From: Pseudomonadota bacterium
GTDB lineage: Bacteria > Myxococcota_A > UBA9160 > SZUA-336
Reading direction: 5' to 3'
Assembly (NCBI GenBank): GCA_003247575.1
Contig: QJZC01000021.1
Coordinates: 123,951-187,950, forward strand
Length of the DNA: 64,000 nt
Under the pieces are notes generated by a model, which was not told the DNA's origin, did not search any database, and worked only from the letters and a program-made list of their open reading frames with translations. Below, piece by piece: positions 1-8,907 of this stretch. The first letter of the stretch is position 1. Each line of letters begins with the position of its first letter. Both the position numbers and the translations under genes were made by a program.

Positions 1-881
1 AACAGTCGCAGGTTGGTCCGGCGAGCTCGAGCGACGACGCGAAAGGTGTCGCGCAGCCGGTCGCGCCATTGCTGCCACCCCGCGTCCGGTTCGAGCTCCG
101 AGGCCCAGGCGAAGGCTGCGTACGCGGTCAGCTGGGCGATCGAGTTGAAGCCGAATCCCGAGCGTGGGGAGAGATCTCCGAAGCGCGTGCGCTCGCCATT
201 TGGGTCGATCAGCTTGAGATCGTGTTCGACCAGGTGTGCTGCGAAGTCCGTGACGAGCTGGCGCGTCTGTTCGGGAAAGTGCGTGGCGCATTCTGCAACG
301 GCCGGCAGCAGTCCATTCGCGTACTGGTCCATCGAGACGTCTCCCTTGAAGACGTACTCCTCGAAGCCCGGACCCCCTGGGAACCAGTGACCGCGCAGTC
401 CGGTCACGTCGCGTCCCTGATCTCGGCGAATTCCCCGCGCGAGTAGCCCGCGCACTCCGGTGACCTCCATCAGCATGCGCAGTCCGGCCAGCGCGCGCTG
501 CGCATCGCTCTTCGCTTCGCTCGGACGGATCCCGAGCGAGAGCTGTGTGCACGCCGCCGCTGCCCACAGGCCGGTGAACGTCGGTGTGTCGGCCAGATAC
601 GGATAGGTGCCCACCGAGAGATCGGAGGCGATGCTGCGCAGGTCGATCCGGTACAGGACGACCCCCTCGCGCGATACGTGGCGCGCGAGCAGTGCCTCTC
701 GGAAGAGCCCGGCCTTCTCGACGAGCTTCGAGCTGGCTACCGCCGTGTCCACCGGACCACGAGACTCGCCGAGCCGTGTGGCCCCGTGTGGGACACAGCC
801 GAGCAAGAGCGTCCATGCGAGTCCGACCGAACCCAACGCGCCCACGCTCTTCGTGCACTCGGCGCGCGCTCGGGGCTCCAC
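1..881 (-). CDS. Putative lipoprotein, C-terminus outside window
   Basis: Reading leftward from a GTG at 881, three bases after the stop of the upstream acyltransferase gene, the frame stays open to the window edge (about 293 residues). The N-terminus has basic residues, a hydrophobic stretch and a lipobox (LLLGC, Cys about residue 29), so the product should be a lipid-anchored envelope protein. A second GTG at 845 would remove the basic n-region and is less likely. The mature part is a soluble, helix-rich sequence with aromatic/Gly motifs (GHWFPGGPGFEEY, RFGDLSPRSGFGFNS) that loosely recall alpha/alpha-toroid proteins. I do not recognise the family and give no enzyme activity. It is probably co-transcribed with the acyltransferase. 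Confidence 0.65.
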   Translation of the reverse strand, partial: MEPRARAECTKSVGALGSVGLAWTLLLGCVPHGATRLGESRGPVDTAVASSKLVEKAGLFREALLARHVSREGVVLYRIDLRSIASDLSVGTYPYLADTPTFTGLWAAAACTQLSLGIRPSEAKSDAQRALAGLRMLMEVTGVRGLLARGIRRDQGRDVTGLRGHWFPGGPGFEEYVFKGDVSMDQYANGLLPAVAECATHFPEQTRQLVTDFAAHLVEHDLKLIDPNGERTRFGDLSPRSGFGFNSIAQLTAYAAFAWASELEPDAGWQQWRDRLRDTFRVVARARRTNLRL

Positions 882-883
882 GC

Positions 884-1885
884 TTAGGTCGAGACCTCGC
901 GGGATAGTTCGTCTGCGATCGCTGACGCCTGCTCCATGCTGGAGCTGGTCGGGCGTGCGTAGTACCCGCGGTAGGCTTCCGGCAGCAGGGCGGCGATCCA
1001 GAAGCCGACCACATCTGCCGCTAGCGACCGGTTCCTCGGCGTCCGTTCCAGCAGTCGCGCTGCCTCGATCGGAGCTCCGATGCGGATGTGAACGGGATTG
1101 GGGTAGACGTGATCCTCTTCGAGTGGCACGAGCTTCTGACAACCCGTGTGGGCGAACGGCACGATCCATAGATCTGGGATCTCGAGGTAGCGTGCCGCAG
1201 CCGGCAACGCGCTCTGGAGCGCACCGGAACGGCTGCGCGAGCCCTCGGGGAACAGGACCAGGTGATCTCCCGCCTCGATCCGCTCCCGCGCGCGCTCGAG
1301 GGTCTGTCGTGCGAGTCGCGCTACCTCACGTGGCGACATGACTGCTTCGCCGGAAGCGATGCTGGAGCTCTGAGGTGTCTTGATCGCGCCGAAGCAAAGG
1401 CTTGCCAGCAGGCGAATCGGCGCGGTGTAGACCTTGGGACCGACCACGGCCGTGAAACGGTCGGCGAAGGCACCGTAGCGGGCTGCGTCGCACAGGTAGT
1501 CGAGCACGTTCACGTCGACGTAGGACAGATGATTCCCCACCAGCAGCACGCGTCGGTCTTCGAGCGTACGGAGCTGATGGGTTCCGTCGATCTCGGACGA
1601 GTCCGTGACCACACGTCGCATGATCAGGCGCGAGAGCTTTCGCACGAAGGGGTCGGCGGGATAGAACTCCCACTCGCGCCCGGTGTTCCGGGTGCGCTCG
1701 ACCAGCTCCGTCAGCCGTTCGGGCGTGAGCTCGGACACCAACGGGCCGATCAGCTCGCATATGTCCTCGCGTGTGCCCGCTCCCCAGTCGGAGAGCAGGT
1801 CGGAGAGCGAGGCGGACAGGGCTTCTGGACCCGTTTGGATGTCGAGAGAGTTCACGTCTAGAGCGCCACAGCATAGTCCATTCAT
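884..1885 (-). CDS. PlsC-like 1-acyl-glycerol-phosphate acyltransferase
   Basis: The 333-residue product carries the two hallmark acyltransferase blocks. One is NHLSYVD (the HX4D catalytic motif) in the middle of the chain. The other is FPEGSRSRSG (the glycerol-phosphate-binding block) about 120 residues later. Members transfer an acyl group to lysophosphatidate or a related acceptor at the membrane. The start at 1885 is preferred over an in-frame upstream ATG at 1966 because a GGGAG site lies about 8 bases before it and the upstream extension is unstructured. The roughly 120-residue N-terminal extension before the HX4D block is longer than in minimal PlsC. The true acceptor is unknown; a lysophospholipid or ornithine-lipid acyltransferase is equally possible. 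Confidence 0.75.
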   Translation of the reverse strand: MNGLCCGALDVNSLDIQTGPEALSASLSDLLSDWGAGTREDICELIGPLVSELTPERLTELVERTRNTGREWEFYPADPFVRKLSRLIMRRVVTDSSEIDGTHQLRTLEDRRVLLVGNHLSYVDVNVLDYLCDAARYGAFADRFTAVVGPKVYTAPIRLLASLCFGAIKTPQSSSIASGEAVMSPREVARLARQTLERARERIEAGDHLVLFPEGSRSRSGALQSALPAAARYLEIPDLWIVPFAHTGCQKLVPLEEDHVYPNPVHIRIGAPIEAARLLERTPRNRSLAADVVGFWIAALLPEAYRGYYARPTSSSMEQASAIADELSREVST

Positions 1886-2011
1886 GGCGAGACTCCCGCT
1901 CCCTGCTTCCGCTTGCTCGGTCCGGCCCGCGAGCACTCGCCGCCCTCGCACCGTGATCCGCGTCACTCTCGGGTGCCATTGGCCACGCTTGCTCTCGCTG
2001 GGCGCCGGGTA

Positions 2012-2041
2012 TTGACTTCAAATTTGCAGTAAATATGTAGT
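2012..2041 (+). promoter_or_regulatory. Candidate sigma-70 promoter
   Basis: An AT-rich island in otherwise GC-rich DNA contains TTGACT (2012-2017) and TGTAGT (2036-2041) with an 18-bp spacer. It lies just upstream of the methyltransferase start at 2062. The region between (CCTCCACACCC) has no good ribosome site, so the transcript may have a very short leader. Pattern match only. Confidence 0.4.
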
Positions 2042-2061
2042 CCTGGATAACCTCCACACCC

Positions 2062-2820
2062 ATGGCGCAGAGGCAGTCGATTCAGAGGCGGTTCGCGGAG
2101 TTCTACAAGCTGTACGCGGGAGACTTCCAGGCGGATATTCCAATCTATCTGGATTTCGCGGCGAAGCATCCCGGCCCAGTGTTGGAGGTTGGCTGCGGCA
2201 CGGGACGAGTCGCGGCGCACCTGGCCTGTGCTGGCCACGAGGTGCACGGCATCGACGTGTCGCGGGATGCGCTCGAGGTCGCCCAGCAGCATCTCAAGCC
2301 CTGGGATGATCGCGCGCGTGTCCAGGACCTGGATCTGCGCGCCCAACCTCTCGGTGAGCGCTTCCACGTGGCATTCGTGACCTTGTACTTCTTCAACTCG
2401 CTGATCGATATCGAAGAACAGCGCCTGTTCCTGCGCAACCTGCGAGCCTCCATGCGGGGGCCGGGGATCGTCGCCGTGGACTTCTTCTGCCCGCTCGCGC
2501 GCCAGCGTCCGGACGAGTCCGGCAAGTGGCGCGAGCTCGAGCGGACTGTGGGGGAGCGACGAGTTCGGCTGCGCGACAAGCGCGAAATGCTCACCCCGCT
2601 GCTCGAGCGGCGCACGCAGATCTTCCAGATCGACCATGCGGAGCCCTCCGAGGTCGTGACCCACCGTCGCTATGTGCCGCCCAGTCAGGCCGCGCGCCTG
2701 ATCGAAGAAGCGGGCTTCGAGAAGCCGCGCTGGTTCCAAGGCTACGACTTGGCTTCGCTGGGTCCGGTCAGCGACGAGGACAGTCCGACCCAGCCGTTCA
2801 TGATCCTAGCGGGCGCGTAG
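2062..2820 (+). CDS. Class I SAM-dependent methyltransferase
   Basis: The 252-residue protein has a textbook SAM-binding motif I (VLEVGCGTGRVAAHLA, about residues 41-56) followed by an acidic loop (GHEVHGIDVS). This gives a Rossmann-fold class I methyltransferase of the Methyltransf_25/11 type. The N-terminus (FAEFYKLYAGDFQADIPIYLDFA) resembles enzymes that act on small molecules or lipids, but the substrate cannot be read from sequence. It is transcribed alone, divergently from the acyltransferase gene and behind a candidate sigma-70 promoter. A weak hairpin with a short T run follows it. Confidence 0.8.
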   Translation: MAQRQSIQRRFAEFYKLYAGDFQADIPIYLDFAAKHPGPVLEVGCGTGRVAAHLACAGHEVHGIDVSRDALEVAQQHLKPWDDRARVQDLDLRAQPLGERFHVAFVTLYFFNSLIDIEEQRLFLRNLRASMRGPGIVAVDFFCPLARQRPDESGKWRELERTVGERRVRLRDKREMLTPLLERRTQIFQIDHAEPSEVVTHRRYVPPSQAARLIEEAGFEKPRWFQGYDLASLGPVSDEDSPTQPFMILAGA

Positions 2821-2828
2821 TCACCGCT

Positions 2829-2852
2829 CCCCCTATCCAAGCGGGGGGTTTT
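2829..2852 (+). terminator. Weak terminator-like hairpin
   Basis: CCCCC (2829-2833) can pair with GGGGG (from 2843) across a 9-base loop, followed by TTTT at 2849-2852. It sits just after the methyltransferase stop. The stem is short, so this is tentative. Confidence 0.35.
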
Positions 2853-3012
2853 CCGGTATCAAGGGGCCCCGGCCAGCGAAGGGCCTCAGCCGAGCGCGCC
2901 CGCGCTTCGATCCCGCGCTCCAGAGCCCTCGAGCGGAGCGCACCGCTCGACGCCTGCTCTCCTCTCGCGGCCGCGAGTGTCGGACGCAGTCAGCGAAGAG
3001 GTGGTCGTCGAT

Positions 3013-4425
3013 ATGGCGCAGAGCATAGGCAAAAGTCTGCTCGACAAGGTCTGGGATGCGCACTCCGTGAGAGAGCTCCCCAGCGGTCAGACCCAGCTGT
3101 TCATTGGGCTGCACCTCGTGCACGAGGTGACCAGCCCCCAAGGTTTCCAGATGCTCCGGGCGGCCGGGCTGCCGGTCCTGTTCCCGGATCGCACGTTCGC
3201 CACCGTCGATCACATCGTCCCGACCGCGAGCCGAGCCCGACCGCTGGCGGATGCACTCGCCGAGGAGATGTTCCAGGCGCTCGAGCAGAATACGGCTGAG
3301 AACAAGATCGAGATGTTCCACATCGGGTCGGGCCGCCAGGGGATCGTCCACGTGATCGGCCCCGAGCTCGGACTGACACAGCCGGGCTCGACGATCGCCT
3401 GCGGGGACAGTCACACCTCGACCCACGGTGCGTTCGGTGCGATCGCCTTCGGCATCGGCACGACGCAGGTCCGAGACGTCTTGGCGACCCAGTGTCTCGC
3501 CATGCAGCGACCACGGGTTCGGCGCATCGAGGTGCGCGGTCAGCTCGGAGCGGGCGTCTACGCGAAGGACGTGACCTTGCACGTCATTCGTACGCTGGGT
3601 GTGAAGGGGGGCATCGGCTACGCGTACGAGTATGCCGGCTCGGTGATCGAGGGCTTCTCGATGGAAGAGCGGATGACCCTCTGCAACATGGCGATCGAGG
3701 GCGGCGCGCGCGTCGGCTACGTCAACCCGGACGCCACTACGTACGAGTATCTCCGCGGACGTCCGTACGCTCCTCAGGGGGCGGCATTCGATCGAGCCAT
3801 CGAGTGGTGGGGGAGCATGGCCAGCGATCCGGGCGCATCCTACGACGATGTCGTGGCACTCGAAGGGACCACGATCGCCCCGACCGTAACCTGGGGAATC
3901 CACCCTGGCCACGCAATCGGTGTGGACGAGTGCATCCCGCGGCTGAGCGAGCTGTCCGATGAGGATCGCGGCACCGCCGAACGCGCCTTCGCCTACATGG
4001 ATCTCAAACCGGGGGCGCCGATCGCGGGTACACCCATCGATGTAGCCTTCGTGGGGTCGTGCACGAACTCGCGCATCTCGGATCTGCGAGTCGCTGCGTC
4101 CATCGTTGCTGGCCGCCAGGTCAAGAGCGGGGTGCGCGCCTTGGTGGTGCCGGGTTCCGAGGCGGTGCAGAAGCAGGCGGAGGCCGAGGGTCTGCCCGAG
4201 GTCTTCCGAGCTGCGGGCTTCGACTGGAGGGAGCCGGGCTGCTCGATGTGTCTCGCGATGAATCCCGACAAGCTGCGGGGGCGCGAGCTGTGCGCATCGA
4301 GCTCGAATCGGAATTTTCCTGGGCGCCAGGGGAGCCCGACGGGCCGGACCCTGCTCATGAGCCCGGCCATGGTGGCGGCGGCGGCGATTCGCGGCCACGT
4401 GATCGACGTGCGCGAGCTGCTCTGA
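3013..4425 (+). CDS. leuC: 3-isopropylmalate dehydratase, large subunit
   Basis: This is the aconitase-fold large subunit that, with LeuD, isomerises 2- to 3-isopropylmalate in leucine synthesis. It shows family blocks in the expected order: an N-terminal LLDKVWDAH, the [12 protein letters not shown] block, the iron-sulfur ligand VGSCTNSR, and the second cysteine pair GCSMCLAMN near the end. The ATG at 3013 gives 470 residues, the usual length, and has GAGGTGG upstream. An in-frame GTG at 2977 would add a non-conserved tail. The leuD start follows 11 bases after the stop, so the two are co-transcribed and co-translated. Confidence 0.95.
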   Translation: MAQSIGKSLLDKVWDAHSVRELPSGQTQLFIGLHLVHEVTSPQGFQMLRAAGLPVLFPDRTFATVDHIVPTASRARPLADALAEEMFQALEQNTAENKIEMFHIGSGRQGIVHVIGPELGLTQPGSTIACGDSHTSTHGAFGAIAFGIGTTQVRDVLATQCLAMQRPRVRRIEVRGQLGAGVYAKDVTLHVIRTLGVKGGIGYAYEYAGSVIEGFSMEERMTLCNMAIEGGARVGYVNPDATTYEYLRGRPYAPQGAAFDRAIEWWGSMASDPGASYDDVVALEGTTIAPTVTWGIHPGHAIGVDECIPRLSELSDEDRGTAERAFAYMDLKPGAPIAGTPIDVAFVGSCTNSRISDLRVAASIVAGRQVKSGVRALVVPGSEAVQKQAEAEGLPEVFRAAGFDWREPGCSMCLAMNPDKLRGRELCASSSNRNFPGRQGSPTGRTLLMSPAMVAAAAIRGHVIDVRELL

Positions 4426-4436
4426 GGAGACGCGAG

Positions 4437-5045
4437 ATGGAAGAGCTCGAAAAGATCGAGGGTAGGCGCGGAACGGGCGTCGTCGTGCGCGGCGCCGACA
4501 TCGATACGGATCAGATCATCCCGGCGCGCTACATGACCAGCATTCGCTTCGCGGGGCTCGAAGAGCATGTGTTCCACGACTCTCGCTTCACCCCGGACGG
4601 AGTGGCCAAGGACCACCCTTTCAACGACGATCGCTTTGCTGCGGCATCCATCCTCGTGGTCGGGCGCAACTTCGGCTGTGGGAGCTCCCGCGAGCACGCC
4701 CCGCAGGCGCTCACGCGCTGGGGAATCCGGGCCATCGTGGGGGAGAGCTTCGCGGAGATCTTCTTCGGCAACTGCATCTCCCTCGGCGTTCCGGCCGTCA
4801 CTGCGGACCCTGCCGACGTGGAGGCCCTGATGGATGCGGTCGAGCTCGACCCGTCTCAGGAGATCGAGATCGATCTGCTCTCGATGACGGTCCGCTCCCG
4901 CGCGGGTCAGGCGCGCGTGGCGCTCCCAGAGGCAGCGCGGCGAGCGCTGCTCGAAGGTACCTGGGATGCGATGCGTGTTCTCTTGATGGCCCGCGACGAG
5001 ATTCAGGCGACGGCAGATCGTCTACCGTACGTGCGCGGCTTCTGA
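4437..5045 (+). CDS. leuD: 3-isopropylmalate dehydratase, small subunit
   Basis: The 202-residue swivel-domain subunit of isopropylmalate isomerase. Diagnostic segments are the N-terminal DIDTDQIIPARY, the GRNFGCGSSREHAP loop, and GESFAEIFFGNC. The frame is open much further upstream, but a GAGGAGA ribosome site six bases before the ATG and the family length fix the start at 4437. It pairs with leuC directly upstream. No leuB lies next to it; the isopropylmalate-type dehydrogenase at 12.3-13.4 kb sits in a different operon and its substrate is uncertain. Confidence 0.95.
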   Translation: MEELEKIEGRRGTGVVVRGADIDTDQIIPARYMTSIRFAGLEEHVFHDSRFTPDGVAKDHPFNDDRFAAASILVVGRNFGCGSSREHAPQALTRWGIRAIVGESFAEIFFGNCISLGVPAVTADPADVEALMDAVELDPSQEIEIDLLSMTVRSRAGQARVALPEAARRALLEGTWDAMRVLLMARDEIQATADRLPYVRGF

Positions 5046-5219
5046 GCGACCGGAAACTCCGCTGCCGGCAACTCGCGGGCGGCCCCACGCAGTGGCGGGG
5101 GTACTCGTGCCGAAGTGGCGCGATTGGCTTCAGGTTTCCCTTTGGGGACCGATATTCGTAGAATCTCTGTGGCGAGGGCCCACCCTGCTGGGCGCATACG
5201 CACTAGAGAGGAGTTTGAG

Positions 5220-6308
5220 ATGAAGGCTGTCGTCTGTACCGAGCTCAACAAGATCACTGTAGAGGACGTCGAGCTCGACCCTCCGAAGCAGGGGGAAGTC
5301 AAGATCAAGATGGCAGCCACCGGTGTGTGTCACTCCGATCTATCCGCGACCAACGGGACGATTCCGCTCCCTCTCCCGCTCGTGCTCGGCCACGAGGGGG
5401 CAGGCATCGTCGCGGAAGTGGGGCCTGGGGTGCAGAACGTCCAGCCTGGCGACATGGTGATTCTCACCTTCGTGCCGAATTGTGGCGACTGCTTCCACTG
5501 TATCCGCGGCGAAGCTCACCTGTGCCGGGCGGTGCCGCCGACTGGGCGCCAAGCCGACGGCACCTCGCGCGTGCACCTGAAGGGGAAGGATCTGGCTGCC
5601 TTCTCCGCTTTGGGTTGCATGGCCGAGGAGGCTGTGGTGCCCGCGATCAGTGTGGTCAAGGTCAAGCAGGACGTATCGCCCCGTGTGGCTGCGTTGATCG
5701 GCTGCGGTGTCACCACGGGAGTCGGCGCCGCGCTCAAGACGGCGCGCGTGAAGCCCGGATCGTCGGTCGCCGTATTCGGTTGCGGCGGTGTCGGACTGTC
5801 TGTGATCCAAGGGGCCCGCGTGGCTGGAGCGGATCAGATCATCGCCGTCGATCTGGCCCCGAACAAGCTCGAGATGGCGATCAAATTCGGTGCTACAGAC
5901 ACGGTCAATGGGTCAGAGGGCGAGCCTGCGGCAAAGGTGCGCGAGCTGACGAGTGGTCGCGGTGTCGATTACGGGTTCGATGCCATCGGGGTCCCTGCGG
6001 TGATCGAGCAATGCTATCGAGCGACCCGGCGCGGTGGGACCACCACCGTCGTCGGAGTCGGGAAGGTGACCGAGTCCGTACAGTTCAATGCCCTGCTGCT
6101 CGCGCTCGAGGGCAAGACGATCCATGGCTGCAACTACGGGAGCGTCAATCCGCGCGAAGATTTTCCGAAGCTGATCTCGCTCTGCGAGCGTGGCAAGCTG
6201 GATCTCGAAGGCATGATCACGACCACCTATACGATCGATGACGCGCCGCAGGCCTTCGAAGACATGAAGAATGGGACGAATGCCCGCGGCGTCATCGTCT
6301 TCGACTAG
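5220..6308 (+). CDS. Zinc-dependent alcohol dehydrogenase (MDR family)
   Basis: The 362-residue medium-chain dehydrogenase begins MKAVVCTEL, with a strong AGAGAGGAG site just upstream; the open frame extends further back but without a plausible start. The catalytic-zinc region is present (TGVCHSD, GHEGAGIV). The structural-zinc lobe has spaced cysteines (NCGDCFHC...C), and the nucleotide-binding site is GCGGVGLSVIQGA. It should oxidise an alcohol or reduce an aldehyde with NAD(P). The sequence style is closest to class III / aryl-alcohol or NDMA-type enzymes, but the substrate is not determined. It converges with the purO-like gene, with 9 bases between them. Confidence 0.85.
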   Translation: MKAVVCTELNKITVEDVELDPPKQGEVKIKMAATGVCHSDLSATNGTIPLPLPLVLGHEGAGIVAEVGPGVQNVQPGDMVILTFVPNCGDCFHCIRGEAHLCRAVPPTGRQADGTSRVHLKGKDLAAFSALGCMAEEAVVPAISVVKVKQDVSPRVAALIGCGVTTGVGAALKTARVKPGSSVAVFGCGGVGLSVIQGARVAGADQIIAVDLAPNKLEMAIKFGATDTVNGSEGEPAAKVRELTSGRGVDYGFDAIGVPAVIEQCYRATRRGGTTTVVGVGKVTESVQFNALLLALEGKTIHGCNYGSVNPREDFPKLISLCERGKLDLEGMITTTYTIDDAPQAFEDMKNGTNARGVIVFD

Positions 6309-6317
6309 TCTCAGCCT

Positions 6318-6956
6318 CTAGGCTTCGACGACGAAGGTGGCGAGCTCGAAGCGGGTGCTGCCTGCGACGGCCGCCGCGCTGGTCACCGGCTTCTCGAGCT
6401 GTTTGAAGCCCTCGCCATCCACCAGCCAGCGCGCGACCTCCGGAGCGCCCTCGACCGCGAGCGGGAACTGCTGTTCGGGGCGCACCGATGCGATCTCGTA
6501 GGTCGCCAGGTAGCTCGTGCGTCCCGCCTCGAGACGAACTTCCTCTACCTGAAGGCCATCGTGGCGGATCACACCTAGCCAGCCCCGGTCCCCTTCCAGC
6601 GGTACCGCGGCTGCGATGCGCGGAGTGTTGTAGTCGTCCTTCTCGTAGTCCATGGCCAGCAGCGCAGTGGCCAGAGCGTCTCGCACCGGCATACCCAGAG
6701 CGACCTTTTCGGTGATCGGATCGGTGTGGCTCCCGTTGGATACGATTGCCCAACCGTTGGCGACGCGCACGCAGTTGTAGGCGATGTAGGGGCTTCGGGA
6801 GAGGTCTGCCTCGTGGCCGATGCGCGGGACGATGGCGAGGCGACCGGACTGCTCGACGGCCGCACGGTTCGGGAAGGATCGAGAAGACACCCGATATGCG
6901 GCTACGTTTGCGCCAGCCGGAGTGCGTCCCAGCGCGACGATTCTACCTACGTACAT
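6318..6956 (-). CDS. purO: Archaeal-type IMP cyclohydrolase (PurO-like)
   Basis: The 212-residue protein starts MYVGRIVALGRTPAG and contains YRVSSRSFPNR, PYIAYNCVRV, VSNGSHTDPI, MDYEKDDYNTPRIAA and YLATYE. I recognise this pattern from PurO, the IMP cyclohydrolase first described in methanogens. It closes the purine ring (FAICAR to IMP) in place of the C-terminal half of PurH. The start at 6956 is chosen over an in-frame ATG at 6998 because AAGGGA precedes it and the family begins there. It is transcribed divergently from the acyl-CoA dehydrogenase gene; no other purine gene is in the window. Function is assigned from motif recall, not from a database search. Confidence 0.8.
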   Translation of the reverse strand: MYVGRIVALGRTPAGANVAAYRVSSRSFPNRAAVEQSGRLAIVPRIGHEADLSRSPYIAYNCVRVANGWAIVSNGSHTDPITEKVALGMPVRDALATALLAMDYEKDDYNTPRIAAAVPLEGDRGWLGVIRHDGLQVEEVRLEAGRTSYLATYEIASVRPEQQFPLAVEGAPEVARWLVDGEGFKQLEKPVTSAAAVAGSTRFELATFVVEA

Positions 6957-7104
6957 TGCAGATTCCCTTCTAGAGAGCGACGATTCCAAGCGAGTCACTA
7001 GCCCGATCCTGGGGCCTCGAAGCAGCAGTGTGACCTCGCGCCGAGCGCACGGTGCGTCGGTCGAGCCTCGGACGCAACCGCCATGCGCTTGCGGAGGATT
7101 TAGG

Positions 7105-8838
7105 ATGGCCGACTACCTGAACTCGGCGATGCAACTCTACATGAACGAGTTGATCGATTGGGACACGTACTTCCAGCGCCGCAAGGGCGAGTCGGTAGAC
7201 GTCGCCGAGGAGAAGGGCGCGCTGCTCGAGGTGCTCCGCACCTGTGCTGCCATCTGTGCCGACCTGGAACAGGCTGCTCGCTCGGAATGGGATGAAGAGG
7301 CCCGGCTCGAGGACGGCGAGGTCATCCTACCGAAACACGTTCGAGACGGCTATGCACGGCTACGCGAGGCGGGGCTGGTCGCCGTGCGCGTCTCGGAGGA
7401 ATACGGTGGCTTCGCCCTGCCGAACTTCGTGATGAACGCCGTCATGCAGATGGTCGCGCGCGCAGATCTGGCATTGCATACGGTGGTCGGACTGCAGGCG
7501 GGCGTCGCCGACGATATCGAGAGCTTTGCCTCTGCCGATCTGCGTGAGCGTTATCTGCCCGGCTTCGCCTCCGGCGAGCTCTGGGGGGCGATGGACCTCA
7601 CCGAGCCCCAGGCGGGGTCCGATCTGGGCGCGATCGTCACGCGAGCATCCAGCGAGGGAGAGCGCCACTTCATCGAAGGGCAGAAGATCTTCATCACCAA
7701 CGGGGGTGCGCAGATCCACCTGGTGCTTGCGCGTGACCACGACACCTTCGATGCGTCGAAGGGGACCACCGAGGGTCTGTCCCTCTTCCTGGTGCCCCGG
7801 ACCCTACCGGATGGAAGCCCCAATGCCGTGAAGGTCGAGCGCCTCGAGGAGAAGATGGGACTGCACGGATCCGCTACGGCAGTCGTGCGCTTCGAGCGTG
7901 CCGAGGGATTTCGAGTCTACGAGAAGGGCAAGGGCTTCAAGGCGATGCTCCAGCTGATGAACAATGCGCGAGTCGGCGTGGCAGCGCAGGGTGTCGGGAT
8001 CGCGGAGGCTGCGCTCGCGGAGGCGCTCCGCTACTCGCGAGAGCGCGAGCAGTTTGGCAAGCCGATTGGTGAGCAGCCACTGATGAAGAGCATGCTGACC
8101 CGCATGACGCTTGCAGTCGAAGCGAGCCGCGCACTGCTGTATCGCACGTGTCGCTACCTGGATCGGAACGAGGCGATCGAGGCCTATCTGAAGCGTGAGA
8201 CCGACCTGATCTCGGATGCGGAGCGCGCCGAGCTCGAGAGACAGCTGTCCAGGAATACGGTCTGCGTGCGTCTATTGACTCCATTGGCCAAGTTTCTGGC
8301 AACCGAGTCCTGTGACGAGGTGACCCGCATGGCGATCCAGGTACACGGCGGCATCGGGTTCATGCGCGAGACCAACGTGGGCAAGCTCCACCTGGATGGC
8401 ATCATCACGACCATCTACGAGGGAACCTCCGAGATCCAGGTCTCCTTCGCGCTCAAGGAGATCGGTCGTGGTGCGCTCGCCATCGTCTTCGAAGAGCTGC
8501 GGGAAGAGCTCTCGAAACACGAATCGGGCGAGCTTGCAGAGGCGGCCGCCCGCGTGGGCCTCGCGATCGATCTCATCAACGATGCCTCGACGGCACTGCT
8601 GCGAGATTTCAACTACGCGCTCCTGTGCGCGCGTCTGGTCGCCGAGATGGTGGTGATCGCCATCGTGGGTACGGAGCTGCTCGCTCAGGCGGCGGCCGAA
8701 CAGGCGCGTCAGGATATCGTCCTCTCGTACCTGAATCGCAAGCTTCCCGAGTTGGAGATGTACGCGCGGCGCGTCTCGGAGGGCGGAGCCGAGCGCCTCG
8801 AGCGCTACGATCGCATCATCGCTCTCGCGAACTCCTAG
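7105..8838 (+). CDS. Acyl-CoA dehydrogenase
   Basis: A 577-residue flavoprotein that introduces a trans-2 double bond into acyl-CoA. The FAD/substrate core is evident: GAMDLTEPQAGSDLG, FITNGG, ARVGVAAQGVGIAEAAL, YSREREQFGKPI, and the C-terminal catalytic region IQVHGGIGF...IITTIYEGTSEIQ. It is longer than the about 380-residue short-chain enzymes and has an N-terminal extension plus a helical C-terminal domain, as in FadE5-type or long-chain members. GGAGG lies upstream of the ATG; the frame is open further back without support. The acyl-CoA carboxylase gene follows 69 bases later on the same strand, suggesting shared acyl-CoA metabolism. Confidence 0.9.
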   Translation: MADYLNSAMQLYMNELIDWDTYFQRRKGESVDVAEEKGALLEVLRTCAAICADLEQAARSEWDEEARLEDGEVILPKHVRDGYARLREAGLVAVRVSEEYGGFALPNFVMNAVMQMVARADLALHTVVGLQAGVADDIESFASADLRERYLPGFASGELWGAMDLTEPQAGSDLGAIVTRASSEGERHFIEGQKIFITNGGAQIHLVLARDHDTFDASKGTTEGLSLFLVPRTLPDGSPNAVKVERLEEKMGLHGSATAVVRFERAEGFRVYEKGKGFKAMLQLMNNARVGVAAQGVGIAEAALAEALRYSREREQFGKPIGEQPLMKSMLTRMTLAVEASRALLYRTCRYLDRNEAIEAYLKRETDLISDAERAELERQLSRNTVCVRLLTPLAKFLATESCDEVTRMAIQVHGGIGFMRETNVGKLHLDGIITTIYEGTSEIQVSFALKEIGRGALAIVFEELREELSKHESGELAEAAARVGLAIDLINDASTALLRDFNYALLCARLVAEMVVIAIVGTELLAQAAAEQARQDIVLSYLNRKLPELEMYARRVSEGGAERLERYDRIIALANS

Positions 8839-8907
8839 GTAGTCGCAACTCGGGCGCAGCTGCGTGAGGACGCCCCCTCGGTGTGGCTGAAGCAGTAGAA
8901 TCGGGCC

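Noticed and set aside
2833..4398. Long open frame antisense to leuC
   Set aside because: It is a GC-rich mirror of the leuC frame with no family features; leuC itself is unmistakable.
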